A DNA stretch of 64,000 nucleotides from assembly GCA_013214025.1 (NCBI GenBank), contig JABSRN010000049.1, positions 104,855 to 168,854 on the forward strand. The letters are read 5' to 3'. Position numbers and translations under genes: made by a program. The first letter of the stretch is position 1. The number at the start of each line of letters is the position of its first letter. The notes beneath the pieces are model-generated. The model was not told the origin of the DNA and did no database searches. It saw only the letters and a list, made by a program, of their open reading frames with translations. Below are positions 54,723-63,921 of the stretch, one piece after another. This DNA comes from Polyangiaceae bacterium. Lineage in GTDB: Bacteria > Myxococcota_A > Polyangia > Polyangiales > Polyangiaceae.

Positions 54723-55514
54723 ATGATTCGTCTTCATATCAATGTGGACCACGTCGCAACGGTTCGTAACGCCCGCGGCACTCGCTATCCTGATCCCATA
54801 TTTGCAGCTCAGCAATGCGAGCTCGCCGGCGCTGATGGCATCACGATTCATTTGCGCGAGGACCGGCGTCACATTCTTGATCGGGATGTGGAGCGTATGC
54901 GCGAGGCGATTCAGACGACGCTCAATCTTGAAATGGCCGCGACGGACGAGATGATCGAGATAGCCGAACGCGTCGGTCCAGATGTCATCACTCTGGTCCC
55001 CGAGCGCCGGGAGGAACGGACGACCGAGGGCGGATTGGATGCGATGGGTCACCGCGAGGCCATCCGAAAAGTCAGCTCGATGTGTGAGCGCCGGGGCATT
55101 CGGCTCAGCCTGTTCCTCGCCGCCGATGCCGATCAGATCCGCGCGAGCCGCAATCTAGGCGCCGGCCAAATCGAGCTACACACGGGGGACTACTGCGAGT
55201 TGTCCGGTTCCGGGCGAACTACAGAATGGGAGCGCCTGGCTCGGGGCAGCGAATTGGCAGCTGAATTGGGCCTAGAAGTGGCGGCGGGCCACGGCCTCAC
55301 CCGCGCGAACGTGATCGGTATCGCCGCGATACCGGCTGTCGAAGAACTGAACATAGGCCATGCGGTGATCGCTGATGCGCTTTTTGTCGGAATGGGCGAG
55401 GCGGTGAAGGGATTTCGAGAAGCGGTCGCCCGGGGCGAAGCCCAGCGTTCCACCGATACCCATTCCATAAAAATTCAGTCGGTGAGTTCAGAGGGCTCCT
55501 CGCGGGATGAGTAG
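54723..55514 (+). CDS. pdxJ: Pyridoxine 5'-phosphate synthase
   Basis: 263 aa from ATG 54723, which gives the normal start MIRLHINVDHVATVRNARG. It condenses DXP with the PdxA product to make pyridoxine phosphate. Typical TIM-barrel segments are RYPDPIFAAQQCELAGADG, ITIHLREDRRHI, VTLVPERREERTTEGGLD, IELHTGDYCE and GHGLTRANV. It is followed 12 bp later by nnr; acpS, often between them in other bacteria, is absent. Confidence 0.96.
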   Translation: MIRLHINVDHVATVRNARGTRYPDPIFAAQQCELAGADGITIHLREDRRHILDRDVERMREAIQTTLNLEMAATDEMIEIAERVGPDVITLVPERREERTTEGGLDAMGHREAIRKVSSMCERRGIRLSLFLAADADQIRASRNLGAGQIELHTGDYCELSGSGRTTEWERLARGSELAAELGLEVAAGHGLTRANVIGIAAIPAVEELNIGHAVIADALFVGMGEAVKGFREAVARGEAQRSTDTHSIKIQSVSSEGSSRDE

Positions 55515-55526
55515 GTTCAGGCGCTG

Positions 55527-57038
55527 ATGATTCCGGTGTTGTCCCGAGAGCAGATGCGCGATTTTGATCGCCACGCCATCGACGAATGTGGTGTGCCCGG
55601 CGTGTTGCTCATGGAGAACGCGGGGCGGGCTGCCGCGGATGTTATTGCCGAGCGATACGATCCGGGCGGCTTGGATTTGCTCGTTCTCTGCGGCAGCGGC
55701 AACAACGGCGGTGACGGTTTCGTTGTCGCCCGCCATCTGCTCGCCCGAGGCGCGGACGTCACCGTGTTGTTAACCACCGAAATCGCGAAACTCTCGGGAG
55801 ACGCGGCGGTGATGGCGGCCGCGTGGGTGGGAGTCGGGGGCACGACTTTCGAGAAGCTGGAGGGCAGCGAGCGCGCGTTGAAGCAGGCGTTGCTGATTGT
55901 GGACGCTCTGTTCGGTACCGGATTGTCCCGGGACCTGTCGGGCAGCGTGGCCAAACTCGTGAAAGCTGCTAACCAAGCGGCGGCGCCCATCGTCGCCCTC
56001 GATATCCCGTCGGGTCTCGACTCTAATACGGGGGCGGTTCTCGGCGTGAGCGTGCAAGCCGCGTTGACCGTGACCTTCGCCTTTCCGCTTATGGGTGCCT
56101 TCAGCACCGCGGCTGTGGGACTCTCGGGGGAGCTGGTGGTGGTCGACATTGGAGTGCCATCCAGTCTCGGGGGCATGCCTATCGCGTCCGCTCGATGGCA
56201 GGGAAGCCATGATGTCGCAGCCTTATTGCCGGCGCGGGCCCCGGATACCCACAAGGGCAGTGCCGGGCGGGTGGTTGCCTTCGCCGGTAGTGCTGGAATG
56301 ACGGGAGCCGCGCTCTTGGTGGGCGCAGGTGCCTTGCGCTGTGGGGCGGGTCTCGTGACCTTGTGCAGCAGCCCTGAGGCGATGCCGAGCTTGGAGCGTC
56401 GGGTACTCGAGCTCATGACCGCGGCTTACGATTCCGAAGACATTGCGGGATCCGTGGATAAAATCTTGGACCGGGCGGCGGCGGTAGTAGTCGGCCCGGG
56501 GTTGGGTCAATCGGATACCGCGCGGGAACTGAGCCACTACGTCACCTTGAACTTTCCAGGTCCGGTTGTATTGGACGCCGATGGCATCACGCATTTTTGT
56601 GACGAGCCCCAGCGCCTTCGGGAGGCGAAGGGCCCCATCATCCTCACGCCCCACTCGGGCGAGATGGCGCGGCTGCTCGGGGTGAGCATCGCCGAGGTCG
56701 AGGCGGATCGAATGGCAGCCCTGCAAAAGGCCGTGGAGCTCACCGCTAGCGTAGTGCTGCTTAAAGGACCGCGCACTCTCATCGGCGTCAGCGGGAGTCT
56801 GCCGGTCGTCAATTCGAGTGGCTGCGCGGCGCTGGCGACGGCGGGTTCGGGGGATGTATTGGCTGGGATTATTGCGGCGTTGGCCACGAAGCTTTCGCCC
56901 GTAGAAGCGGCGCGGGTGGGCGCGCACCTTCACGGTCTCTGCGGCGAGGCGTGGGCTACCGGTGGACAGCCTGGGGGCATGTTAGCCCACGAGATCGCCG
57001 ATTGGCTTCCGCGGGTCTGGGCAGATCTCACCCGCTGA
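55527..57038 (+). CDS. nnr: Bifunctional NAD(P)H-hydrate epimerase / ADP-dependent dehydratase
   Basis: 503 aa. It repairs damaged NAD(P)H hydrates. The N-terminal YjeF_N epimerase domain (about 1-215) has VPGVLLMENAGRAAADV, LCGSGNNGGDGFVVARHLL and ALDIPSGLDSNTG. The C-terminal ribokinase-like dehydratase (about 230-500) has HKGSAGRVVAFAGSAGMTGA, VLDADGITHF, LTPHSGEMARLLG and TAGSGDVLAGIIAAL. In an operon with pdxJ. Confidence 0.96.
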   Translation: MIPVLSREQMRDFDRHAIDECGVPGVLLMENAGRAAADVIAERYDPGGLDLLVLCGSGNNGGDGFVVARHLLARGADVTVLLTTEIAKLSGDAAVMAAAWVGVGGTTFEKLEGSERALKQALLIVDALFGTGLSRDLSGSVAKLVKAANQAAAPIVALDIPSGLDSNTGAVLGVSVQAALTVTFAFPLMGAFSTAAVGLSGELVVVDIGVPSSLGGMPIASARWQGSHDVAALLPARAPDTHKGSAGRVVAFAGSAGMTGAALLVGAGALRCGAGLVTLCSSPEAMPSLERRVLELMTAAYDSEDIAGSVDKILDRAAAVVVGPGLGQSDTARELSHYVTLNFPGPVVLDADGITHFCDEPQRLREAKGPIILTPHSGEMARLLGVSIAEVEADRMAALQKAVELTASVVLLKGPRTLIGVSGSLPVVNSSGCAALATAGSGDVLAGIIAALATKLSPVEAARVGAHLHGLCGEAWATGGQPGGMLAHEIADWLPRVWADLTR

Positions 57039-57162
57039 GAGTTTCTGCGCTGCTTGCCAGAATGACACGAGCCTGTGTCCGCTGAGCCGCGATGGCATTG
57101 CCCGCTAGGTTGCGACGCCGCGTTTTACCGCGGATTGCGACCTTTTGTGCAGATCGCACCCT

Positions 57163-57178
57163 TGGCACGCCCCTTGCG
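57163..57178 (+). promoter_or_regulatory. Sigma-54 (-24/-12) promoter of the second ECF sigma gene
   Basis: TGGCACG-CCCC-TTGCG matches the RpoN consensus almost perfectly, with GG (57164-57165) and GC (57176-57177) exactly 10 bases apart. The predicted start is near 57189, followed by the ribosome site GGAGGA (57194-57199) and ATG 57204. Transcription would need an AAA+ enhancer-binding protein; none is encoded nearby. Confidence 0.8.
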
Positions 57179-57203
57179 ATGTCCCTGGGTATCGGAGGAA
57201 ATT

Positions 57204-57947
57204 ATGACGACTTCAGCATCACTTGCCCTCGCCACCCAGTCGGCGACACTCGAACTTTTCTCAGCGGATCTTAGCCGCCTCTACCCGAGTTTACGGGCGC
57301 ACGCGCTCAAGCTTTGCCGGAATCTCAGCCAGGCGGAAGATCTTGTTCACGATACCTTCATTCGAGCGATTCGTTTTGAGTCGAGCTTTGTTCGGGGAAC
57401 GAACCTCAAGGCGTGGGCGCATCAGATCCTTCGCAGCATCTTCATTACTGGGTGTCGGCGGCGGACTCGCGAGATCAAGGCGCTGGCGAAATTGACGGGC
57501 GATCCCTGTGCCTGGACGCGTCCGGAAAACGTGCCGGTGATGCAGTCACTATCGCGTGGCGCGAAGGCCGCCCTGCTCAGCCTGCCGGAGAACTATCGGG
57601 ATGTTGTGATCCTGGTCGACCTGCAAGGGCAGTCCTACCAAGAGACCGCGGACATTCTCGGCATCCCGACGGGAACGGTGATGAGCCGACTGTTTCGCGG
57701 GCGACGATTGCTGCGGGCGCAGTTTCCTGCCGATCACGCAGCATCGCGCTCTGGGAGCGAGCCGGTGGCTCGGCCCGAGGCGAGGGCGCAACCCGCGACG
57801 GTGGTTCGTCGCCGATCAAAGAAAGTCGCGCCCCCCGTCGAGTTGGCGATTCCCGCTCTGGCGGACCCCACCCTGAGTCGACGGTCTTGCGAATCTATCC
57901 CGAAGTCGGCAACTATGAAGGAACTACAACGATCGGCTGCCGCCTAG
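57204..57947 (+). CDS. ECF-family RNA polymerase sigma factor with C-terminal extension
   Basis: 247 aa from ATG 57204 with GGAGGA 5 bp upstream. Sigma-2 covers about 20-95 (LRAHALKLCRNLSQAEDLVH, DTFIRAIRFESSF, NLKAWAHQILRSIF). Sigma-4 is at about 115-170 (SLPENYRDVVILVDLQGQSY, ADILGIPTGTVMSRLFRGR). After sigma-4 come about 75 extra residues, basic and Ala/Pro-rich, with no known domain. No anti-sigma gene follows (birA is on the other strand), so control may be by the sigma-54 promoter and the tail. Confidence 0.92.
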   Translation: MTTSASLALATQSATLELFSADLSRLYPSLRAHALKLCRNLSQAEDLVHDTFIRAIRFESSFVRGTNLKAWAHQILRSIFITGCRRRTREIKALAKLTGDPCAWTRPENVPVMQSLSRGAKAALLSLPENYRDVVILVDLQGQSYQETADILGIPTGTVMSRLFRGRRLLRAQFPADHAASRSGSEPVARPEARAQPATVVRRRSKKVAPPVELAIPALADPTLSRRSCESIPKSATMKELQRSAAA

Positions 57948-57954
57948 GGGGCGG

Positions 57955-58764
57955 CTAGCTGTCGCGGCCGTCGGGGAGGTCGAGGGAGCCCTCTGCGTAC
58001 TCCACCGTTCCGCTGACAATGGCGTGCTGCTTCCCGGAGCTGTCCCGGAGGAGCAGGGCGCCGTTTTCGTTGATCCCGTCGGCGACGCCGCTGAGTCCCT
58101 CGATACGCACCGTCGTTCCCAACAGTGCGTCGTGTTGGCGTAGGTCCGGAAGAGCGGAGGACAGTCCCTTTTGTTGGAAGGCTGTTAGGCGGGCCTCAAC
58201 CTCGAGCAGCACATTCGCCAACACGGTTTCGCGGTCGATAGGATCGGCGCCGAGAGCGACTAAAGATGTGGGCGCGCCTTGGATGTTGCTGGGGAAATCG
58301 GTCTGGTGCAGGTTGATGCCGAAGCCCGCGATGACAGCTCCCATCTGGTCCCCGGCAAACGAGCTTTCCACCAATATGCCGCAGAGCTTTTTCCCCTGAG
58401 CCAATACATCGTTCGGCCATTTGATCTGGAGGGGCACGTTGACGCACGGGGCGAGGGCGTCCCGAATGCTCAACCCCACGAGTAAACTCAGGCAGCCGAG
58501 TTGCTCAGCGGTCACCTGGGGCCGCAAGAGGATGGAACACAGCAAGTTCTCGGCAGGTGCGGACTCCCACTGACGCCCGCGTCGCCCGCGGCCCCGGCTT
58601 TGATAATCCGTCAGGAAACAGCTTCCGTGTTTCGCGCCGGCGGTGCCGGCAGTGCGGGCGTCGTCATTGGTGGACCCAGTGCTTTCGGTGACCTCCAGAG
58701 GTTGCCCCAGGCCTTGCCCGCGTTCGCGCATGAGCTTCAAAAATCGGGCGGTGTCGAAGCTCAT
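57955..58764 (-). CDS. birA: Biotin--[acetyl-CoA-carboxylase] ligase
   Basis: 269 aa. It attaches biotin to carboxylase carrier proteins. The biotinyl-AMP loop is SRGRGRRGRQWESAPAENLL, and IKWPNDVLAQGKKLCGILVE is the second signature. A C-terminal SH3-like domain (GTTVRIEGLSGVADGINENG) completes it. It has no N-terminal helix-turn-helix, so it is the monofunctional class without repressor activity. It converges with the ECF sigma gene (8-bp gap) and lies downstream of nadC. Confidence 0.94.
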   Translation of the reverse strand: MSFDTARFLKLMRERGQGLGQPLEVTESTGSTNDDARTAGTAGAKHGSCFLTDYQSRGRGRRGRQWESAPAENLLCSILLRPQVTAEQLGCLSLLVGLSIRDALAPCVNVPLQIKWPNDVLAQGKKLCGILVESSFAGDQMGAVIAGFGINLHQTDFPSNIQGAPTSLVALGADPIDRETVLANVLLEVEARLTAFQQKGLSSALPDLRQHDALLGTTVRIEGLSGVADGINENGALLLRDSSGKQHAIVSGTVEYAEGSLDLPDGRDS

Positions 58765-58808
58765 GGCAGATAGCTCATTTCAAATGGCTCGTGTCAGCTT
58801 GGCTCATC

Positions 58809-59648
58809 TCAGACCTGAATGTTGAACGAGATGTCGGCGGCACTGACTGAATGGGTCAAGGCGCCCACACTGATCACATCGACACCCTGGGTGGCGAGGG
58901 TCGCGATTCGCTCCAAGGTAATGCCTCCGGAGACCTCTACGATGGCGCGCTCGCGGCAACGGGCGACCGCCTCTTCGATTTGATTGCCATCAAAATTGTC
59001 GAGCATGACGATCTCAGCGCCCGCGGTCAGGGCTTCCTCCAGCCCTTCGAGAGATTCGACCTCCACTTCGATCTTGCTGGTGTGGGGAGCGCGTGCCTTC
59101 GCGCCGCGGACTGCCGCTGAGATGCCGCCGGCTGCCTTGATGTGGTTGTCCTTGATCATTACGGCGGAGCCCAGGCAATCCCGGTGGTTGTAAGCGCCGC
59201 CTGTACGTACAGCGTAGCGTTCGAGCGCCCGCAGTAGCGGTGTGGTCTTGCGAGTGTCGGCGACCCGGGTGGTTGAGCCTTTGGGAACGGCGCCTTGGTA
59301 GCGCCGGCTTTCCGTTGCGATTCCGCTCATGCGCTGAACAAAATTGAGCGCCGTGCGTTCGGCAGCGAGCAGGCTCTGGGTATTGCCCTGGACCGTCCAG
59401 ATCTTCGTCCCGGTTGTGGCGAGCGTGCCGTCGGGGGTGAGGGTGGTGACGCTGAGACTAGCGTCCACCGCCAGCATGACTTCACGGAACACCTGTTCGC
59501 CGCAAACCACCAGCTCGCTCTTGGCTGTGGCTGTGGCTGTGCTGGTCTGATCTTTCGGGACCGTCAGTGCGCTGGTGATGTCGCCGCCGTTCAGATCTTC
59601 TTCCAGGGCAGCGTCGATCAAGCGACGGAGAATGGCTCGGTGAATCAT
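58809..59648 (-). CDS. nadC: Nicotinate-nucleotide pyrophosphorylase (carboxylating)
   Basis: 279 aa from ATG 59648 (MIHRAILRRLIDAALEEDLN); in-frame sequence upstream belongs to the overlapping gene's other frame. It makes nicotinate mononucleotide from quinolinate. Motifs are GDITSALTV, ERTALNFVQRMSGIAT, VADTRKTTPLLRALERYAVR, GGAYNHRDCLGSAVMIKDNH, IEVEVESLE, EIVMLDNF and VEVSGGI. It overlaps the upstream CPBP gene by 4 bp (ATGA), so translation is coupled. Operon order is CPBP protease - nadC - birA. Confidence 0.96.
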   Translation of the reverse strand: MIHRAILRRLIDAALEEDLNGGDITSALTVPKDQTSTATATAKSELVVCGEQVFREVMLAVDASLSVTTLTPDGTLATTGTKIWTVQGNTQSLLAAERTALNFVQRMSGIATESRRYQGAVPKGSTTRVADTRKTTPLLRALERYAVRTGGAYNHRDCLGSAVMIKDNHIKAAGGISAAVRGAKARAPHTSKIEVEVESLEGLEEALTAGAEIVMLDNFDGNQIEEAVARCRERAIVEVSGGITLERIATLATQGVDVISVGALTHSVSAADISFNIQV

Positions 59649-60388
59649 GGGATCAGACCGTAGCCGCGCTCGATGGACGTCGCAAAGAGGTTGCAAAAGG
59701 CGTGAAATATCACGGCTGCCCCGATGCCCCCGGTTCGCGCGCGCATCCACCCGAAGAGCAATGCCGGGAAGAAAACGGCGAGCCGGTTCGGGTGTGGCTC
59801 CGTGATCACATGACCCAAGGCGAAGATCGCGCTGGCGATGAGCAGACTCGGACCGATTTGAGCGCCGAAGATTCTCCATCGGGGCGGGTGCAGTTTGTCT
59901 AGGGCGCCGTGAAGGTAGCCCCGGTAAAACATCTCTTCTGGCACCGCGACGACGAGCAACTGACCGAGCAGCGCCTCGGCGGGTGCCGGGCCCCAGGTCC
60001 AGTGAAAATCGCGCTCTGGAGTCCACCAAAGCTGCCACGCAAAAAAGAACGCAGGAAAAATAAGTACGCTCAAGGCCAGGGCCACGGTCAGGGCACGGCC
60101 AGACTCCTGCAGTAGGCGCTTCCATTGGAGCGGGGCGTCGCCAAACAGGCCCCCCATGGCCAGCCCTGATTCGCTAATCTCTGCGGAGCTCCGCCGGAGC
60201 ACCAGCGCATAAGTGCAGCCGAAAAAGCCCAAACTGACGAGAGTGGCGGAGTATTCGGGCGGGGTCAGGTAGCTAAGCGCGCTGACTAGGGCCGTGGTTC
60301 CGATAGCTGCGCCGTAGATCCGGGACGCCGAACTACTTGCGCTAGCCAGCCCCTGGGTCGTTTCTGGTTGGGGCGGAGCGTTGGACAA
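59645..60388 (-). CDS. CPBP-family intramembrane metalloprotease
   Basis: 247 aa with about seven membrane helices. The CPBP (Abi/Rce1-like) motifs are VPEEMFYRGYL (EExxxR), a His in FALGHVITE and HAFCNLFA near the end. Such enzymes cleave within the membrane or act in protein secretion and bacteriocin immunity; the substrate here is unknown. It is coupled to nadC by a 4-bp overlap. Confidence 0.9.
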   Translation of the reverse strand: MSNAPPQPETTQGLASASSSASRIYGAAIGTTALVSALSYLTPPEYSATLVSLGFFGCTYALVLRRSSAEISESGLAMGGLFGDAPLQWKRLLQESGRALTVALALSVLIFPAFFFAWQLWWTPERDFHWTWGPAPAEALLGQLLVVAVPEEMFYRGYLHGALDKLHPPRWRIFGAQIGPSLLIASAIFALGHVITEPHPNRLAVFFPALLFGWMRARTGGIGAAVIFHAFCNLFATSIERGYGLIP

Positions 60389-60532
60389 TGCCCGGCTATC
60401 CTAGCACCTGGGCTGTGCAGTCAGCCGGCACTTTTCCGCTGAGGGTCAGCCTGCTCCGTCTCGGGTCGTTGCTCGACACGAGGGCCTTAGATACTGTGCC
60501 CGTTCCACGACCTGTGTCGTGGGGGAGCGAAG

Positions 60533-63163
60533 ATGAACAACCCGATTGAACGCCCAGGAAACCTTCACCCGTCTACGGAGACCCCAGGCGCGATAGTAAA
60601 TGCTGCCAAGTGGCCACCGGACGACGCTGACTTACCGGACGATCCCCCCGATGGCGGCGGTGCACCGATGGGTGGCGGCGGTGGCGAGTTTGACGGAAAT
60701 TTCAAGAAGGGTCGCGGCGGGATGATCGCTATCGGGCTGCTGCTCTTTGGTGGCCTCGCCGCCTTTGCTGCGATGGGTATGCAGCAGGACGAGGAGCGAC
60801 TCTCCATCGATGAGGCGATCCCCGAAAAAGCAAAGCTGTTGCTGTTGCCGGAAGCCGAGCAGGTTCCCAAGTGGAAAGATTGGGCCGCCAACGGCAAGAG
60901 CCCCTACCTGACCCAGGAAGCTCTCAAGCAATTGGCTTGGGCCCGTGACCCTGATGGCGTGGGTCTAGCGATTCAAGCGCTCAAGGATCCCGACGCCAGT
61001 GTTCAGGCGATGGCGGCATTGGTGCTCGGATACTACGGCAGTCCCATGGCGGATGCGGCTCGCGAACCCTTGCGTGCGATGTTGTCGGAGGCGGAGTCGG
61101 CCACCAGGCCCCAGATTGCCTACGCGTTGATCGAGTTGGGCGACAAGCCCTCCTTCGCCGAAATCATGAAGGTGTACCGGACGGGCCACCTCGGCGAAGT
61201 GCACCGTATCGACGGCATTCGAGCCTTCAACCCGCAGCATCTAGTGAACCTGGTGTCCCTGGATGAGCTGGTGGGCATGGCGGATGACGAGAGCATGGCG
61301 GTGCGAAGTCTGGTCGCCACGGTCCTCAGCGCGAATGCCGCGCCGAAGTTTTCCGATGTGTTGATCAAGCTTGTTCAAGACAAAGAGTTCGAGGTCTCTC
61401 GGAAAGCGGCGCCGGGTATCGGGAAGCTAGGTGAGCAGCGCGCTCGCGACGCACTGTTGGCGAAAATTCGCGCCACGGGCCTCGAAGATCGCCGGGCCTA
61501 CCTGGAGGCTTTGCGTAATGGCTCCGGTACGCGGGGCTTGGTTGTTGCTTTTGCCAGTGTGGACACCAGCACGCCCACCAAGGCGTGGCAGCAGACGCAG
61601 CAGATCATGAACATGATCCGCAAGCAGGCAGATCCCAGCGGCGGTGACGCACTGGTCGATTACATCGCGACGAAACCCAATGTTCACTGGCAGACGGAAG
61701 CCGCCTTTGCCCTCGCCGAGATCGGCGATCTGCGAGGCGTGCCAACCTTGGCTCGACGCCTGCGCATGTCGGCGAACAAGATCTATAGCGAAGAGACGCT
61801 GTTTGAAAAGAAGCTAAAGAACATCAATACCGAGCGCGTCGTCGCGGCTCGTATGATTGCGGATCTTGCGACCATCCATCCGGATCAGGGTGCCCGGATC
61901 CGAGACGAAGCGGAAGATGCTGTCATCTTCTGGATCCACGACACCTTGCAGCCCCACGCCAACGGGTTGCGCGCATTGGTTCGTATGGGATCCGAGAAAG
62001 ATCGCTCGGCCCTACGCAAGTGGGCAAATCCCGGAGCTCAGCTGCCGCTCAAGGGTCAGCGCCCGCCGGTGCCGGCCGAGTGGTCCATCGCTCAGAGCGC
62101 CATGCGCTACCTGGGCATGATGAAGGATGCGACGGCCGCGAAGATCTTCACGACAGCGTTAACCAAGCGCCCGCACGGTATGGACGCTACGGCCAGTGGC
62201 CTGATGGGATCGAGCGCCGAAGTGCTCGGCATGACCCTGCGTGCCATGGGGACGGGAGCGGCCCACGGTTTTGCCGAGCTGCAGGATCCGAAGGCCTTCA
62301 AGTCACTCTTCAAGTACGTCCAGACCTACAAAGAGAACGACCAAGCTCGGCTACACGCCTGCGCGGCGCTTGCCTGGGTGGCGGATGCTGACAAGCTGGT
62401 CGTCGTAGCCGAGAAGATCGACGAGTACAGCAGTGAGAGTCGGGAAGATCAGTCCCGGAGGGCCTGCCTACTCGAAACCCTCATCACCCGGCCCATCGAG
62501 GGCACGGCGGGGGCGTTGATCGGAATGCTCAAGCCCGAGTCGAGCTTTGACGTTCGACACCAGGTGGCGCGTGCCATCGGCAAGGCCGGTTTTGACGATG
62601 AAGTGAAGGCGCGTCTGTTTGAGCTGCTAAAGGACGAAGCTCTGATGAACGACGCGGCCTTAGCGCTCATGCTCGGTGGCGACAGCAAGACCGCCGCTCG
62701 AGCGGTTCAAGGTCTCGCCGGCGCGCCCAAGGAGGCTCTCGAGGAGCTGCAGGAGTTGTGGTTCCGGACATTCGGTTACTGGTCGACCAACGATCTGGAT
62801 GAAGGACACCTCTTCCGCTTCGTCGAGAACTCGAAGTCGGTTTCTCGCGTCGAGCTTAACGAGACCCCGCAGATTTGGGCCAAGGCTCTGTTGGTGAAAC
62901 AGCTCGACCGTTTGCAGAAGGACAACGGCCCCCACTCCTTTACCCGAGTGGTACTGCGGTCCCGCCTGATGAAGATGGCGAATGGCGATGACGAAAAACT
63001 GCGTACCGGGGCGGTCCGTACCCTCGAGTTCATGCGCGAGTTGGGAGTGCTGCTCAGCTTGCGGGACGGTGGCGGACCCACTGCCAAGCAGGCCGGCGAG
63101 GCGTACCATGCGTTGCTGAATCCGGCGTCCTTGCAAGGGGTCAAAGCCTTCGAGGTCGATTGA
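60533..63163 (+). CDS. Membrane-anchored HEAT-repeat protein
   Basis: 876 aa. Residues 1-62 are a Pro/Gly/Asp-rich cytoplasmic tail ending in a Gly run. A single membrane helix follows at about 64-83 (MIAIGLLLFGGLAAFAAMGM). The remaining 790 residues are tandem HEAT-like helix pairs outside the cytoplasm (LAIQALKDPDASVQAMAALV; LVQDKEFEVSRKAAPGIGKL; VRHQVARAIGKAGFDDEVKA). No catalytic motif. It is a large scaffold of unknown partner, followed 22 bp later by a lipoprotein gene that may share its transcript. Confidence 0.85.
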   Translation: MNNPIERPGNLHPSTETPGAIVNAAKWPPDDADLPDDPPDGGGAPMGGGGGEFDGNFKKGRGGMIAIGLLLFGGLAAFAAMGMQQDEERLSIDEAIPEKAKLLLLPEAEQVPKWKDWAANGKSPYLTQEALKQLAWARDPDGVGLAIQALKDPDASVQAMAALVLGYYGSPMADAAREPLRAMLSEAESATRPQIAYALIELGDKPSFAEIMKVYRTGHLGEVHRIDGIRAFNPQHLVNLVSLDELVGMADDESMAVRSLVATVLSANAAPKFSDVLIKLVQDKEFEVSRKAAPGIGKLGEQRARDALLAKIRATGLEDRRAYLEALRNGSGTRGLVVAFASVDTSTPTKAWQQTQQIMNMIRKQADPSGGDALVDYIATKPNVHWQTEAAFALAEIGDLRGVPTLARRLRMSANKIYSEETLFEKKLKNINTERVVAARMIADLATIHPDQGARIRDEAEDAVIFWIHDTLQPHANGLRALVRMGSEKDRSALRKWANPGAQLPLKGQRPPVPAEWSIAQSAMRYLGMMKDATAAKIFTTALTKRPHGMDATASGLMGSSAEVLGMTLRAMGTGAAHGFAELQDPKAFKSLFKYVQTYKENDQARLHACAALAWVADADKLVVVAEKIDEYSSESREDQSRRACLLETLITRPIEGTAGALIGMLKPESSFDVRHQVARAIGKAGFDDEVKARLFELLKDEALMNDAALALMLGGDSKTAARAVQGLAGAPKEALEELQELWFRTFGYWSTNDLDEGHLFRFVENSKSVSRVELNETPQIWAKALLVKQLDRLQKDNGPHSFTRVVLRSRLMKMANGDDEKLRTGAVRTLEFMRELGVLLSLRDGGGPTAKQAGEAYHALLNPASLQGVKAFEVD

Positions 63164-63185
63164 GCATCACCCCCGAGCCGCATCT

Positions 63186-63815
63186 TTGGCAGTAACCGAT
63201 TCAGCCGTGTTTAGGGCCCCTCAGCGTAGCTGGCGGGGCCCTCGATGCTTGGCAGTGGGCGTGGTTCTGGCGTTGGCAGCCGAAGGCTGCGCGCCCTCCG
63301 CTGCCAGCCCGGGTCCCGCGGAAGTGAAGGTCGTTCCGCTGGCGGGAGCGCAGTTGGAACGGGCATGCGTGGCCGGCGCTCATGAGCTGTGTTTTAATGC
63401 TCGGGACGACAATTGCAACGGGCTCTTGGACGAGGGCTGCGGGGTACATACCGGGCTGGTGCAATTTTCGATCGCTTGGAACGAAGCTTCCGCGGACGTG
63501 GATCTGAACGTGACGGATCCCAATGGCGAGCTGGTAAGTACGCTCCGTCCGACCGAGGCTGGCCTTGTCAAAGAGCGTGATTGTCCGGGGGCGACCGATG
63601 ACTGTCACGGCCAGAACATGGAGAACGTGTTCTTGGACGGCGGCAAACCGCTGTTGCGGGGCACCTATCGTGTGGCGGTGAGACTCGAAAAACTGGGGGG
63701 CAGCCCCGGTCCGATCGAAGTGACCCTCGGAGCACGAATTGGCCCGAAGAGCTATGCTGCCACTTTTCGACTCAAGCGCCCCGAGCAAGAGGGTGTGATT
63801 CGCTTTGAACTGTAG
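63186..63815 (+). CDS. Lipoprotein with Cys-flanked Asn/Asp motif and YfaP-like domain
   Basis: 209 aa from TTG 63186, no clear ribosome site; GTG 63207 is an alternative. A hydrophobic segment ends at LAAEGC (C35), a plausible lipobox. CFNARDDNCNGLLDEGC at about 69-85 matches the Cys-bracketed metal-binding-like repeat found in MopE and many myxobacterial surface proteins. The rest (SADVDLNVTDPNGE, GTYRVAVRLEKLGG) resembles DUF2135/YfaP beta domains. Predicted location is the cell envelope or surface. Role unknown. Confidence 0.75.
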   Translation: MAVTDSAVFRAPQRSWRGPRCLAVGVVLALAAEGCAPSAASPGPAEVKVVPLAGAQLERACVAGAHELCFNARDDNCNGLLDEGCGVHTGLVQFSIAWNEASADVDLNVTDPNGELVSTLRPTEAGLVKERDCPGATDDCHGQNMENVFLDGGKPLLRGTYRVAVRLEKLGGSPGPIEVTLGARIGPKSYAATFRLKRPEQEGVIRFEL

Positions 63816-63832
63816 ACCGCTGATCGAGCGGT
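63816..63832 (+). terminator. Short hairpin after the lipoprotein gene
   Basis: ACCGCT-GATCG-AGCGGT forms a 6-bp stem immediately after the stop codon, followed only by TT. A weak terminator candidate. Confidence 0.35.
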
Positions 63833-63921
63833 TGACGTTCGCTGCTCCAGTCCCCACCCCAAGGGGCTCATGATCATACAGAAGTAGTAATTGCCGATCA
63901 GGCATGATCTACCGTTGTTCA

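Noticed and set aside
53841..55052. 403-codon minus-strand frame across the DUF2914 and pdxJ genes
   Set aside because: It runs antisense to two genes with good families and has no plausible ribosome site or domain.
60427..60440. GGCACTTTTCCGCT, a possible sigma-54 promoter before the HEAT-repeat gene
   Set aside because: GG and GC are 9 bases apart, not 10; sigma-54 does not tolerate this spacing well.
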